IMG/VR virus record: IMGVR_UViG_3300025617_000052
Span: 1 to 38,658 of that record
DNA length: 38,658 bases
Direction: 5' to 3' (one strand)
Origin: a virus
Of this stretch, positions 9,001 through 16,665 are shown one piece after another; positions within the stretch are counted from its first letter, which is position 1; every line of letters begins with the position of its first letter. Made by a program: the position numbers and the translations under genes. Under the pieces are notes generated by a model that was not told the DNA's origin, made no database searches, and was given only the letters and a program-made list of their open reading frames with translations.

Positions 9001-11947
9001 TCCACATTCCTAGTTTTGTAGGTGTTGGCGGAATCCAGCATCCGTCTGTTGATTCGTACTCAAAGACTTCTACAGTGTCGCCAGGCTCAGAATATGCAAG
9101 AATTTCAATGAAGCTGTTTTCATTAAACACATAATCTCTAGCATGTGTTAGCTGACGCCCGTTTAGGTATACTAAAAATGCACGTTCTGTAAGCTGTGTT
9201 AGATCAAACTGTGAGCTGATTGGAAAGAAATTGTTGTCGGTGTCAAACACTTCATATGTAAACTTTTCAAAGCCACCAAACGGAACCATGTCTGAAAAGT
9301 AAAACGGATCCTTTTCAGTTTTAGGACTAGTTAGCTCAAGTAATACTTTGTCTACAAATTGTTTAGTAGTACCATCGAAGCCTGATCCGTCAGCAGTTTG
9401 TAAAAATGCTCTTTTAAACTTAGAATATTCTGTTTTAGCATGTCTTACTGCTTTAACAACGTCAAATTCTTTTTGTGTAAAGTGCAAGATTGGAAGATTA
9501 ATAGATCCACTGTGCTGTACAAAACGAGTACCGTAAGGTGAAATATCGCCTAGGTCACGTAGATTGCTAACACCTGGATATTTACCTGCGTAATCTTCTA
9601 AGTTTTCAACAATGCTGTTTACATGGTCAATTACTTGTCCAAGTGTAAAATCAGTAACATTTTCGTTTTGTGGATTATTCTGTAGATTTACAGGAAACTC
9701 ATAAAACCCCTTTTCAGTTTTAGCAGCACTACTTTGTGTTTTGATAACAATTTTATCATCAGTTGTTAAGTTGTTTTCAAATCTAACAAGTGATTTTTGA
9801 TTTATTCTATTAACTTCGTAGTCGGTATTTTCTAGTAGTTTGTTGTTGTTTAGATATACTTCAATTTTTAAATCGTTTAAGTCGCCGCTGTTTTCATAAA
9901 CATCAACAGGAAAATTATTTCTAATTTCTACTGTGTTATACTGACGTGTAACTTTTTGTACAGACTGACCTGCTTTGGTCCATGGACTAACTGTTTCAAA
10001 ATCTGTTAAGCTGTTGTACACTCTTAGTAGAGCACTATCGGTTGTTGCTGTTAGTACGTCTGTTAGATTTTGGAATGTAAATGTATCAGTTTGGATATTA
10101 AAGTCAAAGATAATATCGCCACTGTTTTCAATACTTCTGTAGGATAATGGAAATCCTAATTCTGTATCATCAGCACCGGTACCTTCTCTATAAGAGAAAA
10201 GTTTAGTGCCTGCAAATGTGCTGCTTTCTAATTCGCTTAGACTGTTTCCAGCAACACCAAACAAGTCAAATCGCGGATGCTGATTAAAGTCTGTTTTTTC
10301 TTGTGCAACTGCCCACTGTGTTCCGTTGTAGTAAAAGATCTTGCCGCCATATGTACTACCGTCTTTTACAAAAACAGTTTCGTTTGTTTGTGGCTGTGTA
10401 TCGTCAACTTCTACTAGTGCAATCTGTGTTTCTTGTGTTGCTGTTGCAGGTCCGCTATGATTAATAAACTTAACTTCAAAAATTCTACCGTTAACTAGAA
10501 TGTCTTCGTCTGCTGCAAATAGCACACGCATTCCTTGCACTAAATCAACACCGTCTACGTTGTAACCAATACTTCCTTCTACAGTAGAAAATACATCTTT
10601 AGTTTTTAAATCAATTAAGTCTACTGCTTGCTTTGCGCTTGTACCAAAGTTAAATAGTTTAAGACCTGCACGATATTCAATAATAGGTCTTGTTGCACGA
10701 TAGTTTTGATCAATATCTGCAGGCGTTCCGTTGACCAGTGCCGACGTTTCAATTACACTACGGTGCGTCCATTGATTGTAACGAGACCAGTAATTGCTGT
10801 CAGGTGCAGCTCTATTGATTACAATATAATCTTTAACGTCTGAGTATCCTTTAGCATCATCAAAAGGAAGTTTATCAAACGGATTTGCATCAAATTCAAT
10901 TTCTTCGTCGCCAATGTAATCACCGGTAATTTCTAGATCAGTTTCTGAAATTAGTTTAATTGACGTGCCGACGCCTTCAACATACCATGCACCTTGTGCA
11001 TATTTTTCAGGTGTAACATCACCACGAAATTCTACCTTCATACCGTTTGACAAAGCATATCCGTTTGTCATAGTATAAGATGATTTTCCTAAAATTTCTC
11101 TGTCTACATCAATAGAAGAATTTTCTTCTGCATCACGAATAATAATTAAACCGTGAATTCTTTCATCGTTGTCGTTAGTATAAAACAGTCTGTCCGGTGC
11201 AGTTAGAGGAACTTCAAATTTAATTGTTCCTTGATCAACTGAGTTAGCCGACAGGCCAACTGAATACAATGTATCATCTTGTAATACTGTGTTAAATCTA
11301 ATACTGAATGGCATATCAGGCGTATCAATGTCAAACACATACTTCTGTCCTCTGTACAGTGTAAGTGTTTCGTTGACTACTGTATTTTCTTCTCTAAAAC
11401 CGTAAGCAACGTTATCTACATTGTCAACAGGACGTACTCTAAACTCAGATTCAATGTCACGAAGCTCGCCTATTACAGCAATACTATCAGGACCGTTTGG
11501 CATCCAGTAGTATTCACGGAAGTTAACAAACTTATCCCAGTCAATGTGTGGTTCCCAAGCATAGTATTCTTGAGTGTTAAGCAAACTGTGATCAGCAACA
11601 TTTCCGTTTCTAATCTTTACACCGTTAATAAAATCAATGTAGTCAGAATAAACATCAACGTTGCCGATTGCATCTCTGTGTACCACAGCAGGTTCGAACT
11701 GATAGTTTTCTCTTTCTGCACTTACATCAGTAATATAGTTGTCTAAATTTTTAAATGCTTTAGAATCTTTACGTCCAAAGTATCCATCAATCTTTTCAAC
11801 TACGCCTGGATTGATTAGTTGATCTAAAGTAGAGGATAAAAATTTCTCGTTAGCTACTGTTCTAAAATACTTAGGTAGAAACTGAGAACTTTTTCTATTC
11901 TTATTTGCATCCTTACCAAGTGGGATATTGTTTTCATCTTGGCTCAT
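1..11947 (-). CDS. Giant baseplate/tail structural protein, C-terminus cut by window edge
   Basis: One open frame runs without a stop from the ATG at 11947 (MSQDENNIPLGKD) through 3982 codons to the left edge, so the protein is larger still. It starts 2 bases after the gp6 stop, the slot of T4 gene 7 (a wedge protein of about 1030 residues) and of the vrlC-type structural genes of marine T4-like phages. Recognisable parts in order: four short aromatic modules like chitin-binding CBM5/12 (about residues 1508-1553, 1768-1810, 2258-2296, 2873-2917); FG-GAP-like beta-propeller blades in two blocks (about 2145-2252 and 2918-3120); and glycine-rich GxGY...P repeats near the end (about 3526-3605 and 3895 onward). 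No signal peptide or membrane segment is evident. I infer a virion baseplate or side-fibre protein that may touch host glycans. The exact T4 homologue is uncertain; the coding call is secure. Confidence 0.9.
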   Translation of the reverse strand, partial: MSQDENNIPLGKDANKNRKSSQFLPKYFRTVANEKFLSSTLDQLINPGVVEKIDGYFGRKDSKAFKNLDNYITDVSAERENYQFEPAVVHRDAIGNVDVYSDYIDFINGVKIRNGNVADHSLLNTQEYYAWEPHIDWDKFVNFREYYWMPNGPDSIAVIGELRDIESEFRVRPVDNVDNVAYGFREENTVVNETLTLYRGQKYVFDIDTPDMPFSIRFNTVLQDDTLYSVGLSANSVDQGTIKFEVPLTAPDRLFYTNDNDERIHGLIIIRDAEENSSIDVDREILGKSSYTMTNGYALSNGMKVEFRGDVTPEKYAQGAWYVEGVGTSIKLISETDLEITGDYIGDEEIEFDANPFDKLPFDDAKGYSDVKDYIVINRAAPDSNYWSRYNQWTHRSVIETSALVNGTPADIDQNYRATRPIIEYRAGLKLFNFGTSAKQAVDLIDLKTKDVFSTVEGSIGYNVDGVDLVQGMRVLFAADEDILVNGRIFEVKFINHSGPATATQETQIALVEVDDTQPQTNETVFVKDGSTYGGKIFYYNGTQWAVAQEKTDFNQHPRFDLFGVAGNSLSELESSTFAGTKLFSYREGTGADDTELGFPLSYRSIENSGDIIFDFNIQTDTFTFQNLTDVLTATTDSALLRVYNSLTDFETVSPWTKAGQSVQKVTRQYNTVEIRNNFPVDVYENSGDLNDLKIEVYLNNNKLLENTDYEVNRINQKSLVRFENNLTTDDKIVIKTQSSAAKTEKGFYEFPVNLQNNPQNENVTDFTLGQVIDHVNSIVENLEDYAGKYPGVSNLRDLGDISPYGTRFVQHSGSINLPILHFTQKEFDVVKAVRHAKTEYSKFKRAFLQTADGSGFDGTTKQFVDKVLLELTSPKTEKDPFYFSDMVPFGGFEKFTYEVFDTDNNFFPISSQFDLTQLTERAFLVYLNGRQLTHARDYVFNENSFIEILAYSEPGDTVEVFEYESTDGCWIPPTPTKLGMWNKYIPKLIQDDTYQSGTAQEDVAYKVYGNLDTAVDAKLAPQTGYFYPLYTTEAAASAADSQGEVTALMFDGSPTILFAPTNSLEKVAQDNTSIDMYPEFVPMIQGHDGSLTRAYQDFRDDLILDLELRIYNNIKIEYNPDVFDVNDFINTVDRPTGFDRFSIAPSMIVDFNDWLTTVGSVDYTQNAGYDGLNSFTWNYYTGAFPNGQAIPGYWRAIYKDYYGTDRPHTMPWECLGFTVKPAWWDDEYGSAPYTKDNFRIWEDIQNGYIRDPNNPRYDNKYKHTDLMNYIPVDSEGKLLSPDESSVAQKFLTTTQKDSMRFGDEGPIETAWRRSSEHAFSVIVAWLVNQPAKVFGLAYDRSRIIRNSADELVYSTTNKRLSLNDVVFPAITTGEGRVYTAGLVNYMQGLLTDNTGLMYEQYKNTLTSLSNQLGFKLAGFGAKEKLRLILDSRTPLNEGNIFVPDENYQIILNTSTPIDLYSYSGVIIEKQAQGFIVKGYDKTSPEFKIYKPVEFNNDPLVRVGGVTESFLDWDENKRYAQGQLVRFNNEFYRVKTTHSSSTEFNTDNFQKMPELPLVGGATAQFRKNFATTISTVPYGTTYRSIQEVVDFLIGYGKYLESIGFVFDNFNKDLENIENWALSAREFMFWTLQNWKAGTVISLSPAANFLKFEKDYAVVDDIFDNFFDYSLLKADGKKLVTEFGNTVRDKTNSFGLKVRNTTEGIYHVKIPVVQREHVVVIDNQTVFGDVIYDKASGYRQERIRALGYRSDDWNGGLNIPGFIYDEAQVTAWQPWQAYTIGDLVKYKQFFYAANQSITGTETFIDEQWNRLSSKPESQLLANFDYKANQFTDFYSLETNNFDTEQQKLAQHFIGYQARKYLENIIPDSTSQYKFYQGFIRDKGTQNALTKLFDKLGSASKDSLEFYEEWAIRLGQYGANSGFDEFEVIIPEEDYRLSPQPVELVERVDPNDVSLVLNLTRNDVYLKTKNYDHKPFPTTYFTEGFLQTAGYVDRDDVEHAVDKFTDILNLDISTTVANDYIWVASEGRSWNVYKVLDTNVRVVNIEQVLEGLALQVDINPNVTAGDYIGLRNANKQDGYYKVLSFVNDIITIEASGGNQEDISATLVKLATVRLSSVDEVNNKINEVSLQNKDKLWIDDIGNNRWVTLENNDVYSVTNTLTNSEGPDLFGTSVDVTSNNQVLVVGQPGEISQSPDEIGSLNIFTRANEVSNFTLSQKFEETGTLFDFESRFGEGVAVSPDGEYIIVGAPYATNVRSSYKGNWDDLKDVGVPQGSVVNYKGQLWQANKSIEPQEITTLNTFDSNVFVKEDLYTGTNYPDVEYIVRGNYSFEQDATDHLLIRANSSQFESTKIGDKLVLEWNEYTWLQPNGYLPFQSHSVITKNFIDGEHEIIAKVEDVLRVDSTQSIPEVDDIVTTVTGRATVVYRYTTDDNRTIIYVNNINGSIDETGEIFNANGNVLIGEYERVFPRNEKYNDFENFWYINVGTSFNSNVVAETNANLVVRYIAKSEEVTYTTLPYYNIYNNVQNDTDDNVTEISYIESLSYIEGQTEIERLSLNWILRLPVESTDFSAGDNFKLWFNTLRTTPLGEVQDPEAIGLPWDYLNNNLHQITDIWDGWLEVRYTNFDTVGSPNPDDIDYNPNYGNPYIPEVGDPLVDPDGDASATVAFVIRLFDRARIFVRNATDGWALGINNDDIGRASFAETDSTVRLIGDILDNKLDNDVAGKLVVIEKNEEIPVGQFNFIENYEYYVYVTEAKAGIERAVADPETFNLDWKQVFNIPVTAGRDASGLIYEGAYAIYERDDSDRYILNGYYSVNDADNGAQLGTDIKIVKDGDAYTAFILAAGAKNANDSTVESGKIYIIKNSGDGVWKLGIDPAYRGEFDNSIPYAEEDIVEFNGKLYSANTNLGANSWNSMFWTELENRADILGYIPVTETFGFDDSVLGQQDLTAFGESFDASQDGGVLITTAEYNQQAPQVLVYRKLNDRYVFSQAIESLTSADESYAENISISNDGKTIAVSASTNDDVASNNGAVYIYTQTNGEFVLSQTLYGRLRTVNTGFGKKVNFGNETLAIVSRGTGASGTVSIYELIGDKYIFAKDYNYAINSEYFDDQVLVSNNHVYVSIPRLDIAEGTGSVVNFRKGTTARSWTFYKQPIDPVDVSKINGVFLYDTKDQEIISYLDYIDPIQGKIAGPAEQEISFKTSYDPAVYSFKDADSTLNVNVDELAHTAEKFVGKVWWDIDSAKFINPYQGDIVTSVNKFSQLFENNTIEVYEWVKTTLTPSEWDAKADTENGLTKGISGTSKYGNNAYSTSREYDSASGTFTTYYYFWVANKKTVPNLPTRTISAFEVKQFIQNPENQGHKFVALLGNNRFAIYNCESLIRGNDVAINFRFWTIENQEQNIHSEYQIVSDGLATSKPNSVVEQKWFDSLVGYDRQDRFVPDPNLSPKQRYGNLNNPRQSWFVNRFEALKQLFERVNGVLEKNLIAEEYDISPLTQSTPAPSVLTGEWDQTIDTEAELRFVSIANVEQPQIDLLIVDGKIQEANIVNPGRGYKTVPTYEIVDPSGQGADFDIQIDSEGKITRIQILDSGENYSQNARLVIRRFATLVQADATINGRWSIYSWNGSEWNRAESQAYDVNLYWDYIDWYATGYSETTAIDHLVNQSYELQLIDDSLGDIVKIKNVGTGGWLLLKKVNNQPNADYTVNYDTIGRENGTIQFSTSIYDSLTANAGFDGTSFDKVFYDVQPVQELRIMLQTIRDNIFINDLEEEYNKLFFASLRYVFSEQPNVDWAFKTSFVKAKHNVGELEQTITFKNDSLPSYEDYVEEAKPYRTKIREYVSSYEKTENSNTVVTDFDLPPYYSETEGKIIPQDVKIIDGEIVAASDIVNQYPSKNWLDNLGFEVTEIVIGDAGEGYVERPVVRLVGGGGTGAEAIAYMGRGRITAILVTNPGSGYITPPEVIIEGSLVEDGTSARASAKLGNGKVRS

Positions 11948-11949
11948 GT

Positions 11950-14900
11950 TTAATTACTTCCTCCGCTCTGAATACCTGTATTAACGGTTCCTGTAGAACT
12001 AACAAATGCTCCTTCGCCTGCATTGATTCTTGAAGCTGTTATACTATCAATTATTTCAATATTGTCAACAGTTGCATCACTAATAAAAATTTCGTTTTCT
12101 TCTGATTTAATTTCGTACATACTACCAAATGTTTGATCTTCCTGAACAGGCACGATTATAAAGTTAGTTATGTCTGGAGCAACACTGTTCATTACATACG
12201 TAGCTAGTTCTGTAAAGTTAAACGACTCTCCAAATGTCCAGTTGTCAAGTGCAAAAAATTGATTCATTGCTGCAACAATTCTTGATTTTATATCATTGTC
12301 ATTTACAACTTGTTCTGGATTTTTAACTACTTTAAATACTGCTTGAAGTTTTTCTTCTGCTTTGCTTCCGAATAACACTTTATATTTTACTGGATGATAA
12401 ATTATTTCATCACTAGTAGCTTTGTATTGATTAATTTCTTGACCGTAATTTAAAAACAACTGATCCGAACTTGGCGGTAACGGTTCAGTTGATGTAGAAT
12501 TTGCAAGATACTTTCTAAAGTCTGCATCATATTGTCTTGTTAGAATGTAAGTATCAATGATATTTGATGCACCTGGATCAATTCTGTTGTTTTCGTCAGC
12601 ACTGTGTATGTATTGAAATTTAATTTTGTCTCTTCCGACAAACGCTTTGTAGTCTGCTGTTAGTACTAGAATATTTGTTTGTAGTGTTTTAAATACGTCT
12701 GCATCTCTAATATAGAAAATCTGTCCATTATCGTATTGTGTAAACGAACCAATATCTGCTTCAGTGTTTACTGTTCTAATAGTAGAAGCAGATTCGCCGT
12801 AATAAACATAAATCTCAGAATCTTGTCCCGAACTTACTTTTTGTAAGAATACTAATTTATCTTGTGGATTAGTTTCTTCGTCAACTAGTTCTTCAAAAAT
12901 ATCTGGATCATCAATAATACCGTCGTCGTTTCGATCATAAAATCCAACTTCAACTTTTTTACTATTAATGTATCCGTCAACGTCTGTAAACTCTGAAACA
13001 ATTTCCCAAATAAAATCTGTATTAAATGCTTGTGTACTGTCAGGTTGTGTGTTAATATTTAGAACGTCAACTTTATCTTTGATTAACTGACCTGTTTTGT
13101 TGTCGTATATTTTTTGTTTTGCATCAAAGTAAAAATTAATTTCTTCGTCACTCTCAAATACATAACGAAGACCTCTAGTAGTAATTGTATATTTTTCACC
13201 GTTAGTTTCAAACAGTAGCAACCAACTTGCATCTAGGTTAGCTCGCGTTGTATCACCTGCTTTACCGTTACTAAACTCGCCGGTAATGTTTAAGTTTTCT
13301 TTTAAGATAACACGCCATTGTCTAACATTTTGATCGTAGCGCAAACCAAATGTTTTGTATGCAAAAATTTGATCAATCATTTGTGTTTTAACATCTGCAG
13401 GAAGGAGTCTTGTATACTTTGGCCTTACTTCGTCTAGTACTGCACCTGTAGGAATAGTTTCATTCAGTGCAATTGCACCTGCTTCATCAGCTGTTAGTTC
13501 TACACCACTATCAAATACACTTAATACCCGTACCCATTTATAATACGCTGCTCCAGGAACGCCTATTCCTGTTCCGACTCTAATAGCATAATTGTCAGTT
13601 GTGTCAAAGTATGTGCCCGTTGGTGCAACAAATTTAAGTAGCGCACCTGACTCAACATAGCGCAAGGCGCCGCCTGTAAATTCACCTAACCGAAAACGGT
13701 CTGTTCCGTTGGTTAAAAATCCTGTAGAGCTATTAGATGCTGTAGTAGTTTGATCGTAAGTTGCATTTAAATCATTAACAATAATACGTGCATAGTTTGC
13801 ATGATAGAAATTGTTGATATTTCTAGTTGCCAGTAATGGTTCAATTAAGTTAGCAATTTGACCTTCGATATCTGTTTGATTGTTAAATGTAAAGCTATTT
13901 TTATTGCTTACATACTCTTTGTAAAGTACGCCGTCTTTGGCAAACAAATTAGTGCTAGAATACTTGCTAGTAGGATCTTTAAGATCAAAATATCTGCTAA
14001 TACCACTGCTGGTACGATTTGTGCTTTTTACTTTAATAATTTCTTGACTTATGCCGAGCGGAATAACTTGATAGTCTTCACCTGTGATCATTCTGTTTTG
14101 CGAATAATAAGTTTGCGGAGCATTACGTTTGATACTTGCCGTAGTTTCGCTAATGCTTGCATTAGAAACAGTTTCTTTAAGTGCTAGTGCAACTGTAACA
14201 GTTTGTATGCTTCCGTTTCTTGCAACATAATCAATAGACATTGTTACATTACTAATGTCGCCTGCGCGAATTACAAACTGTCTGTTTGCACTTGTGCGAT
14301 AGTAGATACGGAAACTACCACGAGGTAAGTTGCCAAAAATGCCGTCACTAAACAGTAGGTTAATTCTATCATCTACTCTAGTTTGTACAGCATAAATATT
14401 TCTCAGATTCTTTTCAATTGAGTTATAAATTACGTTGTTGCCAACAGCACTGTCAACTCTTGACCATAAATTACTTTCAATACCTAAACTATTTAAACTG
14501 TACAAGAAAATATCATCGTTATTAATATTTGTAGCATCAATATTAATTACTTGATTTGCGCTGGGAGAACTAACACTAAACTCTCCAGTTTGTATTGATC
14601 CTTGGCGAAAATGCATAAAGTAACCTGTGTTAGCACTACCGTTCCCGCGGCCATCTTCTCTGTAGAGAAATGCCATACTGTTACCAGGTAGTGGAGGTTC
14701 TTCTACAATGTTAGAATCTTTAATTGTGCTGCTTACAACTTCAAACTGTGTGTTTAATCCATTAACAGATTTACTAAAACTATATTTCGGAATGTTTCTA
14801 TTAGTTGCATTAAAACGATACTGTTGTGTTAGTACACCGTTAATAGATTCAGACTTGTTTGGTTTACCAATAATACCATTAGCAGGAAGTGCAGCATTAA

Positions 14901-15378
14901 GAATTTTATTAAATTGTTCATACCAGTTTGAGTTGCTTGGATCGTTCCAAATAATATTTTGTCCGGCTAAGTTAATGCCGTTTGAGTCAACTAGTGATTC
15001 TGTCGTACGCACACTTTCAATTTTAAGAAAACCATTTGCAGCTCTATTACGTTTAGGATTATACGCAAGAGTACGTGCTAGACGTAGTACACTTTCTCTT
15101 CTGTCAGCAAGTTCAAGAAAGTTTTCTCTAGCATTAAGGTCAACACGGAAAGCAATATTTTGACCTAGGAAAGCAATAAGGTCAATCAGTGCTAGATATT
15201 CGCTTGACTCAATATAATCATTAAAGTCTTCTGGATAATTTTGTCTTAGGTATGTGATCATAGAGCGACGAAGATTATCAAAATCGTAGCTCTGGAAATC
15301 TGCATTGCGGAACGACTGATAAACTTTTTTCCAGTCTTCTGCAATTAATAATCTGTTTTGTCTATCTGTTGCTGACAT
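11950..15378 (-). CDS. gp6: Baseplate wedge subunit gp6
   Basis: The protein has 1142 residues, against about 660 in T4, as is common in marine T4-like phages. gp6 forms the inner ring of the baseplate wedges and joins them around the hub. The N-terminus is typical of the family: an aromatic stretch (DFQSYDFDNL), then ALIDLIAFLGQNIAFRVDLN and a basic segment (RLARTLAYNPKR). A middle GEDYQVIPLG segment and a C-terminal region with NFTELATYVMNSVAPDI also fit. The start at 15378 is preceded by GAGGAAAG at good spacing and by a late-type AATAAATA element. It lies between gp25 upstream and the giant structural gene 2 bases downstream, matching the order in T4-like phages. Identity is confident; the role of the extra length is unknown. 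Confidence 0.88.
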   Translation of the reverse strand: MSATDRQNRLLIAEDWKKVYQSFRNADFQSYDFDNLRRSMITYLRQNYPEDFNDYIESSEYLALIDLIAFLGQNIAFRVDLNARENFLELADRRESVLRLARTLAYNPKRNRAANGFLKIESVRTTESLVDSNGINLAGQNIIWNDPSNSNWYEQFNKILNAALPANGIIGKPNKSESINGVLTQQYRFNATNRNIPKYSFSKSVNGLNTQFEVVSSTIKDSNIVEEPPLPGNSMAFLYREDGRGNGSANTGYFMHFRQGSIQTGEFSVSSPSANQVINIDATNINNDDIFLYSLNSLGIESNLWSRVDSAVGNNVIYNSIEKNLRNIYAVQTRVDDRINLLFSDGIFGNLPRGSFRIYYRTSANRQFVIRAGDISNVTMSIDYVARNGSIQTVTVALALKETVSNASISETTASIKRNAPQTYYSQNRMITGEDYQVIPLGISQEIIKVKSTNRTSSGISRYFDLKDPTSKYSSTNLFAKDGVLYKEYVSNKNSFTFNNQTDIEGQIANLIEPLLATRNINNFYHANYARIIVNDLNATYDQTTTASNSSTGFLTNGTDRFRLGEFTGGALRYVESGALLKFVAPTGTYFDTTDNYAIRVGTGIGVPGAAYYKWVRVLSVFDSGVELTADEAGAIALNETIPTGAVLDEVRPKYTRLLPADVKTQMIDQIFAYKTFGLRYDQNVRQWRVILKENLNITGEFSNGKAGDTTRANLDASWLLLFETNGEKYTITTRGLRYVFESDEEINFYFDAKQKIYDNKTGQLIKDKVDVLNINTQPDSTQAFNTDFIWEIVSEFTDVDGYINSKKVEVGFYDRNDDGIIDDPDIFEELVDEETNPQDKLVFLQKVSSGQDSEIYVYYGESASTIRTVNTEADIGSFTQYDNGQIFYIRDADVFKTLQTNILVLTADYKAFVGRDKIKFQYIHSADENNRIDPGASNIIDTYILTRQYDADFRKYLANSTSTEPLPPSSDQLFLNYGQEINQYKATSDEIIYHPVKYKVLFGSKAEEKLQAVFKVVKNPEQVVNDNDIKSRIVAAMNQFFALDNWTFGESFNFTELATYVMNSVAPDITNFIIVPVQEDQTFGSMYEIKSEENEIFISDATVDNIEIIDSITASRINAGEGAFVSSTGTVNTGIQSGGSN

Positions 15379-15397
15379 GTGCTTTCCTCTTATAAAC

Positions 15398-15405
15398 TAT
15401 TTATT
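15398..15405 (-). promoter_or_regulatory. T4 late-type promoter element for gp6
   Basis: Read leftward this is AATAAATA, matching the NATAAATA form reported for T4-like marine phages and 7 of 8 bases of T4 TATAAATA. It sits 19 bases before the gp6 ATG and leaves room for the GAGGAAAG ribosome site. Initiation about 6 bases downstream would give a leader of roughly 13 bases. Confidence 0.6.
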
Positions 15406-15436
15406 TGATTGAGAAAAGTGCGCACTTAATCTTGTA

Positions 15437-15880
15437 TTATAATAAGCCGTTGTCTTCGTCAAATTGTAGCTTGAGCTGTTCGGAGATATTATAAGGAAGA
15501 TAAGTTAACACACACTCTATTTGTAGGCCGCTTTCGTATGAATTTACAAACACTTGATCAGCCTGTACTCGAGGATCGCTGTTAACAATAGTAGTAACAT
15601 TTTGTGCAATAGCTTCTTTGAGTGTTTCAGTAAGTGGCTCAAACAGGGCGTCCCAAATAATACATCCAAACTCAGGATTTTCTAATTTCTCGCCCTGGCG
15701 GATATGAAAGTGATTGAGTAAATCTTGTTTAATAAGACCAATATCATACAACACAAAACTATTGTTTTCTTCGTTTACTGTTGACATTCCTCTGTAGGCT
15801 TTTGAGCTCACAGGAGGTTTTTGTGCAGCGGCTGTCTGCACTTTGATATTTTTATAAAGGTCTTTTTCTACACTACTCAT
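15437..15880 (-). CDS. gp25: Baseplate wedge subunit gp25
   Basis: The protein has 147 residues (T4 gp25 has 132). It belongs to the GPW/gp25 family, which holds the sheath-facing side of the wedge and is also found in type VI secretion baseplates. The family signature is visible: LYDIGLIKQDLLNHFHIRQGE, then LENPEFGCIIWDALFEPLT, then a conserved beta region ending LTYLPYN. The ATG at 15880 has no ribosome site, only TTATT between it and a GATAAATA element. The first internal Met (residue 32) follows an AGAGGA set too close. The upstream residues KAYRGMSTVN look like the usual family N-terminus, so I keep the longer start. Confidence 0.88.
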   Translation of the reverse strand: MSSVEKDLYKNIKVQTAAAQKPPVSSKAYRGMSTVNEENNSFVLYDIGLIKQDLLNHFHIRQGEKLENPEFGCIIWDALFEPLTETLKEAIAQNVTTIVNSDPRVQADQVFVNSYESGLQIECVLTYLPYNISEQLKLQFDEDNGLL

Positions 15881-15885
15881 AATAA

Positions 15886-15893
15886 TATTTATC
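15886..15893 (-). promoter_or_regulatory. T4 late-type promoter element at gp25, possibly leaderless
   Basis: GATAAATA on the minus strand ends 5 bases before the gp25 ATG. With the usual late-promoter start about 6 bases downstream, the first transcribed base would be the A of the ATG. The same geometry is seen at 34255-34262. Confidence 0.6.
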
Positions 15894-15917
15894 CGTCTCT
15901 AGATACGCTAGTTAAAC

Positions 15918-16664
15918 TTATGTTGTTGTATCTGATCCTGCTTGTGCTGCGGCTGTACCATCAACTGGTACATCAAATTCTGGAGGCACTGTCCAGTTTC
16001 TTTTAATATGTTTTACATACTGACTGTTATCTCTAAATCTGTAGTTAGAAATTTTTGCATCGTTACTTTGGTTTCCTCCTAAAACTTTTATAACACCATT
16101 TGACGTAATTTCTTGAATAAATCCAATATGGCCGCCACTTCGAGTTAAACTTTTAAAAACTACAATATCATGTTTGCGAATATTAGAAGTATCTCTCCAA
16201 TCAACTTCTCCTCCCCAACTGTTAAAACCTTGACTGCTCATTGTTCTTTCGGTCGGAATGCCTGCTGTATGTAATACCCAGCTAACAAAAGCAGCACACC
16301 AAGCATAGGCCATGTCGTTACCGTCTCTAGTATAGTTGTTATTACAAACTTGATAGCACTCTAAAATTCTTGGATTACCTGGACTGCCTCTTTCTTGCCA
16401 ATCCTGTGCAAGAACATTATTGAGAATTGCGTCAAGTCTTTCGTATCCTGGATTTTCTGGAATAGGTCCAGGAGTAATATTAGGATTTGGTGTGTATTCT
16501 CCTGGAATTCCTGCTTGTCGGCCTCCTGGACCTACAACAGGGTAGTCTCCTTCTAAATCAAGATAGTTGTATCTGCCTGCTTCTAATAAAGCATTCCAGT
16601 CTGCGTTATCTGCAAATTCTAAAGGATTTGCTACGGTTGATGGTGGTATAACTACTTGTCCCAT
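15918..16664 (-). CDS. CHAP/NlpC-P60-type peptidoglycan hydrolase
   Basis: The protein has 248 residues. The core at about residues 75-215 looks like the CHAP-like TIGR02594 cysteine hydrolase family: AWCAAFVSWVLHTAGI with likely nucleophile Cys123, a GGHIGFI motif with likely catalytic His179, and LGGNQSN, typical of these enzymes. They cut amide bonds in peptidoglycan. The Pro/Gly-rich N-terminus and the Ala/Thr-rich tail look like linkers. No signal peptide is seen. The start lies 1 base after the gp5-like stop, with AGGAC inside the end of the upstream gene. Sitting between the spike and gp25, it is more likely a virion-associated entry enzyme than a late-lysis endolysin, though it could serve both. 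Enzyme class is fairly sure; the role is inferred. Confidence 0.78.
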   Translation of the reverse strand: MGQVVIPPSTVANPLEFADNADWNALLEAGRYNYLDLEGDYPVVGPGGRQAGIPGEYTPNPNITPGPIPENPGYERLDAILNNVLAQDWQERGSPGNPRILECYQVCNNNYTRDGNDMAYAWCAAFVSWVLHTAGIPTERTMSSQGFNSWGGEVDWRDTSNIRKHDIVVFKSLTRSGGHIGFIQEITSNGVIKVLGGNQSNDAKISNYRFRDNSQYVKHIKRNWTVPPEFDVPVDGTAAAQAGSDTTT

Positions 16665-16665
16665 T

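Noticed and set aside
14708-15163. A 151-codon plus-strand frame opposite gp6
   Set aside because: Lies fully within the conserved N-terminal part of gp6 and is Leu/Ser-rich with no recognisable motif.
15437-15787. Shorter gp25 start at internal Met32
   Set aside because: The preceding AGAGGA is almost touching the ATG, and the residues before Met32 look like the normal family N-terminus.
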